NCBI GenBank assembly: GCA_002315375.1
Contig: DCHR01000042.1
Location: forward strand, 191-24,415
Source of the DNA: Treponema sp. UBA1747
GTDB taxonomy: Bacteria > Spirochaetota > Spirochaetia > Treponematales > Treponemataceae
DNA: 24,225 nucleotides
Reading direction: 5' to 3'
Part shown: positions 9,209 through 16,925 of the stretch, one piece after another
Layout of the letters: each line of letters opens with the position of its first letter
Position numbering within the stretch: position 1 is the stretch's first letter
The notes under the pieces: model-generated
The model's input: the letters and a program-made list of their open reading frames with translations, nothing else
Told to the model about the DNA's origin: nothing
Database searches by the model: none
Program-made: the position numbers and the translations under genes

Positions 9209-11656
9209 ATGGCATCACCAGATATTTTAACATTCAAAAAACCGGCAGACCCATGGAACTGGGAAAGCAGAATTCCTTTGGGAAACGGAAGACTCGGACT
9301 CATGATAAAAGGAGATCCCTGCCAGGAAAGTCTGCAGCTGAACGAGGAAAACATCTGGTCAGGCGGTCCAATGGACCGCAACAACCCATCTACTCTGAAA
9401 GACCTGCCAAAAATCCGCGCGCTTATGGATAAAGGTTTAATTCCTGAAGCCCAGGAAATGGCCTTCCGTTCCATGGCAGGTTCTCCATGCAATATGCGTG
9501 TTTACCAGAACGCCGGTGATTTCAATATTGATTTCTTCACAAAGAAGAATTTTGGAGTTCCGGGTCCAATGCAGGGACACGTTATGCCTTCCCAGAGCCA
9601 GGTTACTGACGGAAAAGGAAACTTTTCTATCACAGGTAAATATGATTTGAACTACAGCATGGAACTGGATATGGAAAACGGAATTCACACCGTGACCTAT
9701 ACTGATGATGAAGGAACCACTTTCACACGAAAAACCTTTGTTTCAGCAGTAGAAGACCTGATTTTCCTTCACGTTCAGGCTGATAAAAAAGGCAAAATCA
9801 ACTTCCGTGGAAATCTGGACCGCGGTGTCTGGATTGATAAAGTCTGGACAGACGGAAAATCTGTTTTCCTGGAAGATGCCCACGGTATTCCTTTCTGTAC
9901 AGGCGCCACCGTTATTACAAAGGGCGGAAAAAAAGAAATCTCAGGAACCTGTCTGTGCGGAGAAGATATCGATGAAGCTCTTTTCATTATTTCGGTTCAC
10001 GCTTTCAGTAATTTTGAAGGAAAAGATCATCCTGTAGATTTAAAAACCTATGAAGAAGCCATCAGAAAAAATACCTGGACTTCAAAAGTAAAAAAGGACC
10101 TGGAAAAAATCACAGGAAGAGCAGGAAAAGCTGCTGAATTTACAAAGCTTGTAAAACAAGTTCAGAAAGAACATGCAGAAGAATTCCGTTCTTTCTATAA
10201 CAGAATGTCTTTCACTCTCGGCGACAAGCCTTCCCTTTCTGACACTTCAATTTCTACACCGGAACTGATAAACCATCTCAAAGACTGTGAAAATAATCCG
10301 GAAATAAAACTGTCTGACATTAACTGCAGACTTGCAATAAACCAGTATGCCAACTTCGGAAGATACCTCCTCATTTCTTCTTCACGCAAACCGGGAAAAA
10401 ATCCTGCAACTCTTCAGGGAATCTGGAACTGCCATATGGATCCTCCATGGGGAAGCAAGTACACCATCAACATCAATCTTCAGATGAACTATTGGGCAGC
10501 CTGTATGTGTGCTCTGTCAGAAACCGAAACAACAGTTTTCAATCTTCTTGAACGGGGATATCAGCGCGGAAAAATTACTGCAAAAAAAATGTACAACTGC
10601 CGCGGTTATGTAATGCACCATAATACTGATGTCTGGGGAGATTCAGCCCCTCAGGATGCCTGGATTCCGGGAACTTACTGGACACTTGGAAGCGGATGGC
10701 TGGCAACTCATATCTGGGAAAACTTTGAATACACTCTGGATAAGAAAATGCTTTCTAAATATTACTATCTGATTCATGATGCCTGCCGCTTCTACGCAGA
10801 TTTCCTGACAGAAAGCAAGCTTAAAGCTCCGGACGGAAAACCTTACCTTATTCTGAATCCATCAGCTTCACCTGAAAATACATACCGGACAAAAGACGGA
10901 ATTATTTCTGTTTTCAGTCCTGGATGTGAAATGGACAACCAGATTCTGACACACCTGTTTGAAAGCTGTCTTAAGGCAATGAATCTTCTGGGGGACAAGG
11001 CAAAATCTCCGGAGGGCAAAAACTACAGCGCAAAAGATAAAAAAGATTTCGAATATGTTCTTGCCCACATTAAAAAGCCGTCATTAAATAAAGACGGTTC
11101 GATTATGGAATGGAACGAAGAATTTGAAGAAGTTGAACCCGGCCACAGACACATTTCTCATCTTTACGGACTTTTCCCGGGACACAGCATTTCTGTTGAT
11201 AAAACTCCTGACCTGGCAGAAGCCGCAAAGAAAACTTTAACAAAACGCCTCAGCGCTGGCGGTGGTCATACCGGATGGAGCCAGGCCTGGATTATAAACT
11301 TCAGAGCAGCCCTTCACATGGGAAAAGATGCAGGTGAAGCCGTTCAGAAAATTCTTTCTCATTCAACACATCCAAATCTTCTGGATGTTCACCCTCCTTT
11401 CCAGATTGACGGAAATTTTGGTGCCCTGGCCGGAATAATCCGGATGCTCATTCAGAGTGATCTGACATGGGATAAAAAAGGAAATCCGACTGTTTCCATC
11501 AGCCTTCTCCCTGCACTTCCAGAAACTGAGACCTGGAAATCAGGAAAACTTTCAGGTGTAAAAGTTCGGGGAAACCTTACGGTTGATCTGGAATGGAAAG
11601 ACTGGAAAATCAGCCGGGTAAAAGTAACAGGTTCAACACCTTATACTTTGAAATAA
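9209..11656 (+). CDS. Glycoside hydrolase family 95 (alpha-L-fucosidase / alpha-L-galactosidase type)
   Basis: 815 residues, a full-length GH95 enzyme. The family removes terminal alpha-L-fucose (mostly alpha-1,2) or L-galactose by inversion. N-terminal landmark: PLGNGRLG at 23-30 and LQLNEENIWSGG at 42-53. The catalytic (alpha/alpha)6 part carries LQGIWN (402-407), NINLQMNYW (421-429, the paired Asn of the family), NPSASPEN with the expected general acid Glu at 556, GHTGWSQAW (686-694) and PFQIDGNFG with Asp734. None of these residues is missing. No signal peptide is seen, so it should act in the cytoplasm on imported oligosaccharides; no transporter or fucose-pathway gene lies in the window. 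The start has GGAG with 7 nt spacing. Substrate cannot be fixed from sequence; plant or mucin glycans are both plausible for a gut bacterium. Confidence 0.94.
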   Translation: MASPDILTFKKPADPWNWESRIPLGNGRLGLMIKGDPCQESLQLNEENIWSGGPMDRNNPSTLKDLPKIRALMDKGLIPEAQEMAFRSMAGSPCNMRVYQNAGDFNIDFFTKKNFGVPGPMQGHVMPSQSQVTDGKGNFSITGKYDLNYSMELDMENGIHTVTYTDDEGTTFTRKTFVSAVEDLIFLHVQADKKGKINFRGNLDRGVWIDKVWTDGKSVFLEDAHGIPFCTGATVITKGGKKEISGTCLCGEDIDEALFIISVHAFSNFEGKDHPVDLKTYEEAIRKNTWTSKVKKDLEKITGRAGKAAEFTKLVKQVQKEHAEEFRSFYNRMSFTLGDKPSLSDTSISTPELINHLKDCENNPEIKLSDINCRLAINQYANFGRYLLISSSRKPGKNPATLQGIWNCHMDPPWGSKYTININLQMNYWAACMCALSETETTVFNLLERGYQRGKITAKKMYNCRGYVMHHNTDVWGDSAPQDAWIPGTYWTLGSGWLATHIWENFEYTLDKKMLSKYYYLIHDACRFYADFLTESKLKAPDGKPYLILNPSASPENTYRTKDGIISVFSPGCEMDNQILTHLFESCLKAMNLLGDKAKSPEGKNYSAKDKKDFEYVLAHIKKPSLNKDGSIMEWNEEFEEVEPGHRHISHLYGLFPGHSISVDKTPDLAEAAKKTLTKRLSAGGGHTGWSQAWIINFRAALHMGKDAGEAVQKILSHSTHPNLLDVHPPFQIDGNFGALAGIIRMLIQSDLTWDKKGNPTVSISLLPALPETETWKSGKLSGVKVRGNLTVDLEWKDWKISRVKVTGSTPYTLK

Positions 11657-11670
11657 ACTGATTCATAAAA

Positions 11671-11707
11671 TCAAATGGGTCCTTCGACAAACTCCGGGAC
11701 CATTTGA
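11671..11707. repeat. Small hairpin repeat, copy A (TTCGACA loop)
   Basis: TCAAATGG(g)TCC pairs with GGACCATTTGA, an 11-bp stem with one bulged G, around a loop beginning TTCGACAAACTC. Related hairpins with the same loop but other stems lie at 21350-21370 and 21385-21411. It sits just past the GH95 stop, before the terminator. Confidence 0.6.
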
Positions 11708-11716
11708 TAAAATAAG

Positions 11717-11755
11717 AAAAGGCTGAGAGATCCTTATCACTCAGCCTTTTTTTTT
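11717..11755. terminator. Bidirectional rho-independent terminator between convergent genes
   Basis: AAGGCTGAG and CTCAGCCTT form a 9-bp stem around a 12-nt loop. On the plus strand nine T's follow, ending the GH95 transcript. On the minus strand TTTTCTTATTTT follows, so it can also end the rseC-type transcript, whose stop codon overlaps the T run. Confidence 0.9.
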
Positions 11756-12167
11756 ATTCAATCACGCCTGTTATCTGAAGCTCAACCAGATCACTTCGTT
11801 TTCTGGTATGAATAAAAATAAAAAGTGCAGGAATAAATAAAAAGAAAAGAACGGTACCAGCCTTTAAGCTTTCAGTAAGTTCTGTTTTAAATAAATCAGC
11901 AATGAAAGGTGCACAGAAAAAACCGGCAACTGCGCAGAGAACAGGAACTATCAGAGCCAGAAGATTGCAGAAAGCCTGAAAACCTGTGGACACATTGGCC
12001 TTTACAACCATACCGGTTTTCAATTCCAGGCCCTTCGGATTTTTCGCCTGCAATACCACACGGCACCCTGAACAGCTTCCCGAACAGGTCTGGCAGGCGC
12101 CTTCGTCATAAGGAATTATTTCTACATCATTTCCTTTTACAGAACTGACCTTATATATTTTTCTCAT
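11754..12167 (-). CDS. RseC/MucC-like membrane protein with four-Cys motif
   Basis: 137 residues. An N-terminal soluble part carries Cys25, Cys28, Cys32 and Cys35 (C-x2-C-x3-C-x2-C), then a small beta region (LELKTGMVVKANVS) and two membrane segments at about 64-86 and 99-120, ending in a basic tail. This matches the SoxR-reducing-system RseC / MucC family in length and order. In other bacteria these proteins are tied to redox or envelope-stress control, often near Rnf/electron-transfer genes; no Rnf gene lies in this window. The four Cys could bind a metal or an Fe-S cluster. The start overlaps the end of the TPR gene by 17 bp and has AAGGAAAG upstream, so the two are probably coupled in one transcript. 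Confidence 0.82.
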   Translation of the reverse strand: MRKIYKVSSVKGNDVEIIPYDEGACQTCSGSCSGCRVVLQAKNPKGLELKTGMVVKANVSTGFQAFCNLLALIVPVLCAVAGFFCAPFIADLFKTELTESLKAGTVLFFLFIPALFIFIHTRKRSDLVELQITGVIE

Positions 12168-12690
12168 GTTTCTTTCCTTGAATCTCTTTCAGCCGGATGT
12201 CAATGATTGCCGCTGCTTTGTGTTTATGAAGTTCCACGTATGTATCACGCAGATTGAATAAAGCATCTGCATAATAAGGATCTATTGTCACTGCCATTTC
12301 AAAACTGTCAGCAGCAAGATCATATTCATCACAATTAAACTGAAGTACTCCCCTGACATTCCAGAGACGTTCGCTTGTAGGATGAAAATCAAGTCCGTCT
12401 TCCACAACTTTAAAAGCTTCATCCATCATATGCATATTCAGAAGATGAACTGCCAGTGTTTCAGCAACATCTTCCTTACGGGGACAGATATGAAATGCAT
12501 TTCTGAAAGCATTAAGAGCTTCCACCATATCTCCTGAATCACGGTAGGTAATTCCCAGATTATACCATGGAAGATAATTGTTCCTGTCGATATGAATTGC
12601 CCGCCTGAGACATGCAATTGCCTCGGAATACTGCCCTTCACGGGCAAAGAGAATGGCCTGGTTGTTCAAAATATCTGCGCGTTCAGTCAT
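12151..12690 (-). CDS. Tetratricopeptide-repeat protein
   Basis: 179 residues, no signal peptide and no membrane segment. About four TPR units fill residues 3-165: for example NNQAILFAREGQYSEAI, then WYNLGITYRDSGDMVEAL, and a last one with ADSFEMAVTIDP. Such proteins are scaffolds for protein-protein contacts, so its partner cannot be read from the sequence. It is the first gene before the RseC-like gene, overlapping it by 17 bp. There is no Shine-Dalgarno sequence before the ATG; instead TATATT at 12702-12697 lies exactly 6 nt upstream, which suggests the mRNA starts at or next to the ATG (leaderless). No convincing -35 box is visible. Confidence 0.85.
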   Translation of the reverse strand: MTERADILNNQAILFAREGQYSEAIACLRRAIHIDRNNYLPWYNLGITYRDSGDMVEALNAFRNAFHICPRKEDVAETLAVHLLNMHMMDEAFKVVEDGLDFHPTSERLWNVRGVLQFNCDEYDLAADSFEMAVTIDPYYADALFNLRDTYVELHKHKAAAIIDIRLKEIQGKKHEKNI

Positions 12691-12732
12691 GATTTAAATA
12701 TACTCAAATTTTCTTCAGTTTTGTAGTTTTTT

Positions 12733-13938
12733 TTAGTATTCGCGGCGGTGTTTGTCTTCTCTTTCCTGAAAATAACCTTCTTTCCCCTTCATTATTTCCA
12801 TGTTTTTACCTTCAACATAACTTGAATTTGAAAGAAGATCTTCCATTGTCCAGATTTTGTAAGAAGGCTCACTTTTATTGGAGATTTCAACCTTATAATA
12901 ATGATCATCTACTCTTTTGGTAAAAGAATAATATTTTGAAAGGTGGACTGCAAAATAGTAAGTATCTCCCTCAATCATATAAATATAAAATACCGGTCTT
13001 CCGGTAGGTGCATACTGGGGATCATAGAGCTGGTCTATCTGTCTTCCCAGACCTTTTTCCAGTTCAGTGAAGAAAGTTTTTGGCAGAAGCTGAGTATGTT
13101 TTGATGGATTGGCGTCCCGGGCATATTTCTTCTGCTTTTTGTTGTAAATGAAAGCATAGGTCTGTCCCCCCACGTTGTCCTGGAAAGGATAATGTCCGGT
13201 TTTCTGTTTGTATTCTTCAATGAGATTTCCGTAATACTCAAGATGCCTTAAACGCACAATGTCACAGTTATCCTGCAGTTCTCTTTCTGCTCCTGTAAGT
13301 TCTGGAAGCCCGTAGCGCATGAATTCAATTTCTTCTGCAGTTTTTTCAGGACTGGAAAGGGTTGTAGGAAAATAATCCTGCACGATTTCGGTATTCGCAA
13401 GATTTCTTCCGACGGTAACATCCATTGACCTGATTTTACTGGACCACTCAACAGAACAGATATTTCCTTTCTGAAAAACATGTTCTGCATTGGAACTGAG
13501 AATTTCCAGATCCTGACTGTCAAAAATTATTACAAGGAAAGAATTCTTGAATTCCACATTAACATTTCTTTCAAGAATCTTTGAGAATATTTCTTCCATC
13601 TGTTTTAATGAAGAATTCTTTACGGTTAACAGATCATAGCGGGCATTAACCAGAAGTCCCGAATTAGAAAGAGATTCTTCAGCCGAATTAAAATCTTTTA
13701 TTCCGAATCTTTTTTCAGCTGCCTGAGCCCTGCTAATAAGCTCACAGAATTCACGGCTGTCTTTTTCAAGCTCACCGGTCCCTTTCTGATGCTGAATATT
13801 GAATTCACTGATCTGAAGATAATTATCTCTCGGATAATAACTGATACTCACCTGCTGGGATTTGAAATTCTTTATTTCAGAAAAAGCAGCTGCAGTAAAG
13901 AGAAGCAGGCTGATGAAACAAAAAAAATTTTTTGTCAT
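12733..13938 (-). CDS. Secreted protein of unknown function
   Basis: 401 residues from ATG 13938. This start is preferred to the ATG at 13950 because GAGGAAAATC sits directly before it, while the upstream ATG (overlapping the previous stop as TAATG) has no ribosome site. Residues 1-20 are a signal peptide (FISLLLFTAAAFS), so it is exported; there is no lipobox Cys. I do not recognise the family. About residues 245-270 read LEYYGNLIEEYKQKTGHYPF, close to the l-x-Y-k-x-x-t-G-x-Y-P motif of type II pseudopilin C-terminal domains, followed by a Tyr-rich beta segment (FYIYMIEGDTYYFAV). The N-terminal third is mixed alpha/beta with LVIIFDS. It directly follows the polyprenyl synthase gene. The pseudopilin likeness is local and may not mean homology. 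Confidence 0.8.
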   Translation of the reverse strand: MTKNFFCFISLLLFTAAAFSEIKNFKSQQVSISYYPRDNYLQISEFNIQHQKGTGELEKDSREFCELISRAQAAEKRFGIKDFNSAEESLSNSGLLVNARYDLLTVKNSSLKQMEEIFSKILERNVNVEFKNSFLVIIFDSQDLEILSSNAEHVFQKGNICSVEWSSKIRSMDVTVGRNLANTEIVQDYFPTTLSSPEKTAEEIEFMRYGLPELTGAERELQDNCDIVRLRHLEYYGNLIEEYKQKTGHYPFQDNVGGQTYAFIYNKKQKKYARDANPSKHTQLLPKTFFTELEKGLGRQIDQLYDPQYAPTGRPVFYIYMIEGDTYYFAVHLSKYYSFTKRVDDHYYKVEISNKSEPSYKIWTMEDLLSNSSYVEGKNMEIMKGKEGYFQEREDKHRREY

Positions 13939-13949
13939 GATTTTCCTCA

Positions 13950-15020
13950 TTACAATTTAGGAACCATGCCTCTGAAAAGACTTTCAATCAGGTCTGCATA
14001 TTCTGAACCTTTTTCCCCTGCAAGGTCATGGAAAGATTTGCAGGCTTCGTCAATTACACGGATTCCTTCATTGCGGGCTTCCTGGATACAACCGCATGAT
14101 TCCAGAAGTTTTATGCATTCTTCTACTGCAGGACTTTCCATTCCTTCTGTCCTTGCAGTTTCCATGTAAGCGGCAATTTTTTCTTTGTCTTCAGGATGAT
14201 TTTTTACGTGAATCAAAACAGGAAGACTTTTCTTTCCTTCAACAATATCATCTCCCCTTTTCTTTCCCACGTTGCCCGTTGTAAGGTTTATGACATCATC
14301 AATAATCTGGAATCCCATTCCGATATAGCTGGCCGTTTCCCCAAGTTTCTGTGAAAGTTCCGGAGAAGCACCACCTGCAAGTGCTCCAAGCTGGGCAGCC
14401 AGATTTGCAAGGGTTCCTGTTTTCTGGCGGACCATGGCTTCGTATTCTTTTTCTGTAGGGAAAACTGAAACATTTCTGTGCCAGTAAATATCCATTGCCT
14501 GACCCAGATGAAGGCGGCGAAGTTCCTGTTCAACCATTTTATGAAGTGCAAGCTTATCCCCGTCAGAAATATTCTGAACATCAATTAATGAAAGGGCTTC
14601 AAAATAAAACCAGGCGCCAGCATTAAGAGCAGTGTCCAGACCATAAGAAATATGGGCACAGGGTTTTCCGCGGCGGAGATCAGCACCATCTTCAATATCA
14701 TCGTGAATGAGACTGGCTGTATGAACGAACTCAACTACAGGTGCCAGATGGTAAACCAGGTCAGATTCTGCTGAACTATTTCCGGCAGCAACCATATCTG
14801 CAATCAAAGTTGCAAACAGAGGTCTCCATCTTTTTCCACCCTGACTGATTAAATTTGTATTGGGTTCAAGCAAACATTTCAGATAAAGGTTCCCGCTATC
14901 CGAGCAGACACCTTCGGGAAGATTACCGAAAGAATTCTTTTTCCAGTTTTCATTCAGTTCTGTAACCTGATGAATTTCTTCTTCTATTTTTTTCAAACGT
15001 GATTCAAATTCCGGATTCAT
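13950..15020 (-). CDS. Polyprenyl (isoprenyl) diphosphate synthase
   Basis: 356 residues from ATG 15020. Longer versions begin at a TTG inside the operator region and are rejected. The enzyme condenses isopentenyl diphosphate onto an allylic diphosphate in the cytosol. Seen: GKRWRP (62-67), first Asp-rich motif DDIED (107-111), RRGKP (116-120), KTG (200-202), and second motif FQIIDDVIN (237-245), where the usual third Asp is Asn245. Residues 4 and 5 before the first motif are Ser and Ala, small side chains that usually allow longer products than C15. The upstream region has no Shine-Dalgarno sequence; TATAAT at 15033-15028 ends 7 nt before the ATG. Its promoter overlaps the divergent padR promoter, so PadR could control it. 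Product length is inferred. Confidence 0.9.
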   Translation of the reverse strand: MNPEFESRLKKIEEEIHQVTELNENWKKNSFGNLPEGVCSDSGNLYLKCLLEPNTNLISQGGKRWRPLFATLIADMVAAGNSSAESDLVYHLAPVVEFVHTASLIHDDIEDGADLRRGKPCAHISYGLDTALNAGAWFYFEALSLIDVQNISDGDKLALHKMVEQELRRLHLGQAMDIYWHRNVSVFPTEKEYEAMVRQKTGTLANLAAQLGALAGGASPELSQKLGETASYIGMGFQIIDDVINLTTGNVGKKRGDDIVEGKKSLPVLIHVKNHPEDKEKIAAYMETARTEGMESPAVEECIKLLESCGCIQEARNEGIRVIDEACKSFHDLAGEKGSEYADLIESLFRGMVPKL

Positions 15021-15027
15021 AAAAAAA

Positions 15028-15054
15028 ATTATATCATAAAAAAAATGTTGACAA
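15028..15054 (-). promoter_or_regulatory. Promoter of the polyprenyl synthase gene, likely leaderless start
   Basis: On the minus strand TATAAT occupies 15033-15028 and TTGTCA 15054-15049, a slightly short 15-nt spacer. The expected transcription start is at about 15021-15020, the ATG itself. The -35 box overlaps the -35 box of padR on the other strand (15048-15053). Confidence 0.6.
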
Positions 15055-15076
15055 ATATATCGCACAACGATATATT
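15048..15076 (+). promoter_or_regulatory. Consensus promoter of padR
   Basis: TTGACA (15048-15053) and TATATT (15071-15076) are separated by exactly 17 nt, a near-consensus sigma-70 promoter pointing at padR. The expected start is about 15083, giving a leader of about 55 nt. The spacer is filled by a perfect palindrome (see operator at 15053-15077). Confidence 0.8.
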
Positions 15077-15077
15077 T
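15053..15077. promoter_or_regulatory. Palindromic operator 1, probable PadR site
   Basis: AAATATATCG and CGATATATTT are perfect 10-bp inverted arms around the 5-bp centre CACAA. It covers the spacer and -10 box of the padR promoter and abuts the -35 box of the divergent gene. PadR proteins bind such AT-rich palindromes and commonly repress their own gene; binding here is inferred. Confidence 0.7.
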
Positions 15078-15085
15078 CAATCATA

Positions 15086-15106
15086 ATATATCGGAGAGCG
15101 TTATAT
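15086..15106. promoter_or_regulatory. Palindromic operator 2, same consensus
   Basis: ATATATCG and CGTTATAT, one mismatch, around a 5-bp centre GAGAG. Its centre lies 31 bp from that of operator 1, three helical turns, just downstream of the expected transcription start. Confidence 0.6.
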
Positions 15107-15114
15107 CATTAAAC

Positions 15115-15123
15115 AATATATCG
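15115..15123. promoter_or_regulatory. Operator half-site, same consensus
   Basis: AATATATCG repeats the left arm of the two operators, with a projected centre another ~30 bp on. No matching right arm is present. It lies just before the padR ribosome site, so it may be a weak third site or chance in AT-rich DNA. Confidence 0.35.
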
Positions 15124-15138
15124 CGAATGGAGAGATTT

Positions 15139-15450
15139 ATGGATAAACACCAACCACTGACAGAATCGGTATTTTACATTCTTCTGGCAGTTCGTAAACC
15201 GAATCATGGTTACGGAATCATTCAGGAAGTAAAAGAACTGACGAAAGGAAGAATCAGTATGGGAGCCGGAACTCTTTACGGAGCCATCCAGACTCTTGAA
15301 AACAAAAACTGGATCCGTGTTTACAGCGAAGAAACTGAATCACGAAAAAAGAAGGAATACATAATTACAGAAGAAGGAAAATCTGCATTCATGGCAGAAA
15401 CAGAAAGATTATGTGAACTTCTGGAACACGCAAAAATGATTAATGAGTAA
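15139..15450 (+). CDS. PadR-family transcriptional regulator
   Basis: 103 residues from ATG 15139, chosen because GGAGAG lies 6 nt before it; the upstream ATG at 15127 contains this ribosome site. It is a small winged-helix repressor of the PadR family: TESVFYILLAV (helix 1), HGYGIIQEV (helix 2), GRISMGAGTLYGAIQTL (recognition helix with the family's GTLY), and RKKKEYIITEEGKSAF (the beta wing and turn). The C-terminal helix would form the dimer. It is followed 11 bp later by a DUF2812 membrane protein gene, a pairing that recurs in many bacteria. Palindromes in its own promoter suggest autorepression. The ligand is unknown. Confidence 0.95.
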   Translation: MDKHQPLTESVFYILLAVRKPNHGYGIIQEVKELTKGRISMGAGTLYGAIQTLENKNWIRVYSEETESRKKKEYIITEEGKSAFMAETERLCELLEHAKMINE

Positions 15451-15461
15451 AGGAGAGAGAA

Positions 15462-16172
15462 ATGAAAAAATTCAGAATGTACTGGGACACAGTAAAGGAA
15501 ACAGAATGGCTCAACAGCATGGCCAGAGAAGGATGGAATGTAACAGGTTTCAACATGGGCTTTTATACCTTTGAAAAATGTGAACCAGGTGAATACCAGT
15601 ATCAGATTGATACATCAGACGGGCTCTGGAAATGTTCGAAGAAATACCGGGACTTCATGGAAAGCGTTGGAGTAGAAATTGTATGCTGCTGGGGAGTATG
15701 GGTTGTTCTCAGAAAAAAAACTGCAGACGGAAATTTCGAACTTTATTCCGATGATGAAAGCAAGCTTGACCACCTGTACAAAATTCTGAACATTTACAAA
15801 ATCGTAATGCTCATTGAAATCGGCTGTATGAGTATAAATCTCTACCCTGCCTTTGCCCATAACAGCAAGATGAATATTTTTGCATCTCTGTTTATTTCAA
15901 TTTTTGTAATTCTCTTCGGTTACATGATCAATATTACAAAAGGCCGTATAAACAGAATTCTTGAAAATAAAGGTGAAAATGTTTCGTCAATACAAAAGAA
16001 CCCGAGAGTGGCTTTAAGTGTGGGCTGGTTGTTTTTGATGTGCGCTTATATCCTGAACAGATTCTTCTCTGAATATCTTGTCATGAATATTATCTGCATA
16101 ATTCTTGGATTAACAGCCGCTGTATTCTTCGGTCTTTCAATAAGAACAGCAACTAAGAAAAAATCAGAATAA
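15462..16172 (+). CDS. DUF2812-type membrane protein, PadR partner
   Basis: 236 residues. Residues 1-85 form a soluble N-terminal domain of the DUF2812 kind: EWLNSMAREGWNVTGF at 15-30, then FEKCEPGEYQYQID and an aromatic stretch CCWGVWVVLRK. About 111-130, 137-156, 183-199 and 205-226 are membrane segments, ending in a basic tail. It has AAAGGAGAGAG before the ATG and lies 11 bp after padR, so the two share a transcript. Families of this type are often found next to PadR repressors, but their activity is not established; a membrane stress or export role is a guess. The stop codon directly abuts the stop of the convergent HD gene. Confidence 0.85.
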   Translation: MKKFRMYWDTVKETEWLNSMAREGWNVTGFNMGFYTFEKCEPGEYQYQIDTSDGLWKCSKKYRDFMESVGVEIVCCWGVWVVLRKKTADGNFELYSDDESKLDHLYKILNIYKIVMLIEIGCMSINLYPAFAHNSKMNIFASLFISIFVILFGYMINITKGRINRILENKGENVSSIQKNPRVALSVGWLFLMCAYILNRFFSEYLVMNIICIILGLTAAVFFGLSIRTATKKKSE

Positions 16173-16778
16173 TTATTTGTTGATTTTTTTCCAGTCTTCC
16201 AGGAACTTACGGCGTGTAATAATCAGGTTAATAAGTTCCTGGTACATATTGAAGTCAACTTCAATGGCAATAGGAAGAAGGAAGAATTCGGTTTCGTTGC
16301 AGTAACGTTCAATGAACTCTGTATCTGTAACATAACCGAGTGAAATCATGTTGGAAATGCGGTCAGCACATTTCAGGATTTTTGCTTTCTGACTTCCGGT
16401 TTCAATAATGCGCATAAGAAAATTGCGCTTTTCTTCACCTTCGTGCTTTGTTACTTCAAGAACCAGTTTAAGAACTTCAGGCCCGTCAGAATCAGCTTCT
16501 TCAATGAGCTTCGGATCAAAACCTTTTATGTCTTCTATAGTGTCGTGAACCAGAGAAGCTTTAAGAAGAACCGGGTCGATATAACCGTAATCAATAAGAA
16601 TTGCCAGAGTGTCCATCTGATGACGGAACATGTTACCGCCGGCGTGACGGGCTTTTCCGATCAGGGCTGTGGAGAGCTGCATGTAAGGAGCCAGAACAGT
16701 AGTGCGAAGCTGAAGCAGACCTTCGTCGTTCATCTTCTGTGACCGTTCTGTTTTCATTTCATATTTCTGTTTTGCCAT
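16173..16778 (-). CDS. HD-domain phosphohydrolase, RelA/SpoT hydrolase-like
   Basis: 201 residues from ATG 16778, picked because GAGG sits 5 nt upstream; longer in-frame starts lack a site. It resembles the HD hydrolase half of RelA/SpoT enzymes: ARHAGGNMFRHQMDTLAIL gives His45 and His53, LVHDTIED gives His78-Asp79 and the following Glu-Asp, and LKCADRISNM gives Asp139. These would bind one Mn ion and cleave (p)ppGpp or a related nucleotide. There is no synthetase, TGS or ACT domain, so it may be a stand-alone small alarmone hydrolase like MESH1, or an HD enzyme with another substrate. A promoter with TATAAT lies upstream. The first His region is less canonical than in SpoT, so substrate is uncertain. 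Confidence 0.8.
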   Translation of the reverse strand: MAKQKYEMKTERSQKMNDEGLLQLRTTVLAPYMQLSTALIGKARHAGGNMFRHQMDTLAILIDYGYIDPVLLKASLVHDTIEDIKGFDPKLIEEADSDGPEVLKLVLEVTKHEGEEKRNFLMRIIETGSQKAKILKCADRISNMISLGYVTDTEFIERYCNETEFFLLPIAIEVDFNMYQELINLIITRRKFLEDWKKINK

Positions 16779-16808
16779 AGACGCCTCACTTCCCCTGACG
16801 ATAGGAAG

Positions 16809-16836
16809 ATTATACCACAAAAAAACATTCTTACAA
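16809..16836 (-). promoter_or_regulatory. Promoter of the HD-domain gene
   Basis: TTGTAA (16836-16831) and TATAAT (16814-16809) on the minus strand, 16-nt spacer, with an expected start near 16802 and a 24-nt leader carrying GAGG. Confidence 0.6.
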
Positions 16837-16850
16837 AACCTTTGGTTCAT

Positions 16851-16876
16851 AAGGAATATTCATTAAAGTATTCCTT
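16851..16876. promoter_or_regulatory. 8-bp inverted repeat in divergent spacer
   Basis: AAGGAATA and TATTCCTT flank a 10-nt centre. It lies upstream of both the HD gene promoter and the small lipoprotein gene, so it could be an operator. No T run follows on either side, which argues against a terminator. Confidence 0.35.
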
Positions 16877-16925
16877 GAATATAGTTTTTTCTTTTTTTCG
16901 TTATACTTTCGTGGAGGGTTTATTT

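Noticed and set aside
9196..9432. Alternative plus frame overlapping the GH95 start
   Set aside because: It contains the GH95 ribosome site and ATG in another frame and encodes nothing recognisable.
15021..15080. N-terminal extension of the polyprenyl synthase starting at TTG 15080
   Set aside because: It would be translated across the palindromic operator and the -10 box, and family similarity begins only after ATG 15020.
16779..16850. N-terminal extension of the HD protein
   Set aside because: It crosses the TATAAT promoter and lacks a ribosome site; ATG 16778 has GAGG at good spacing.
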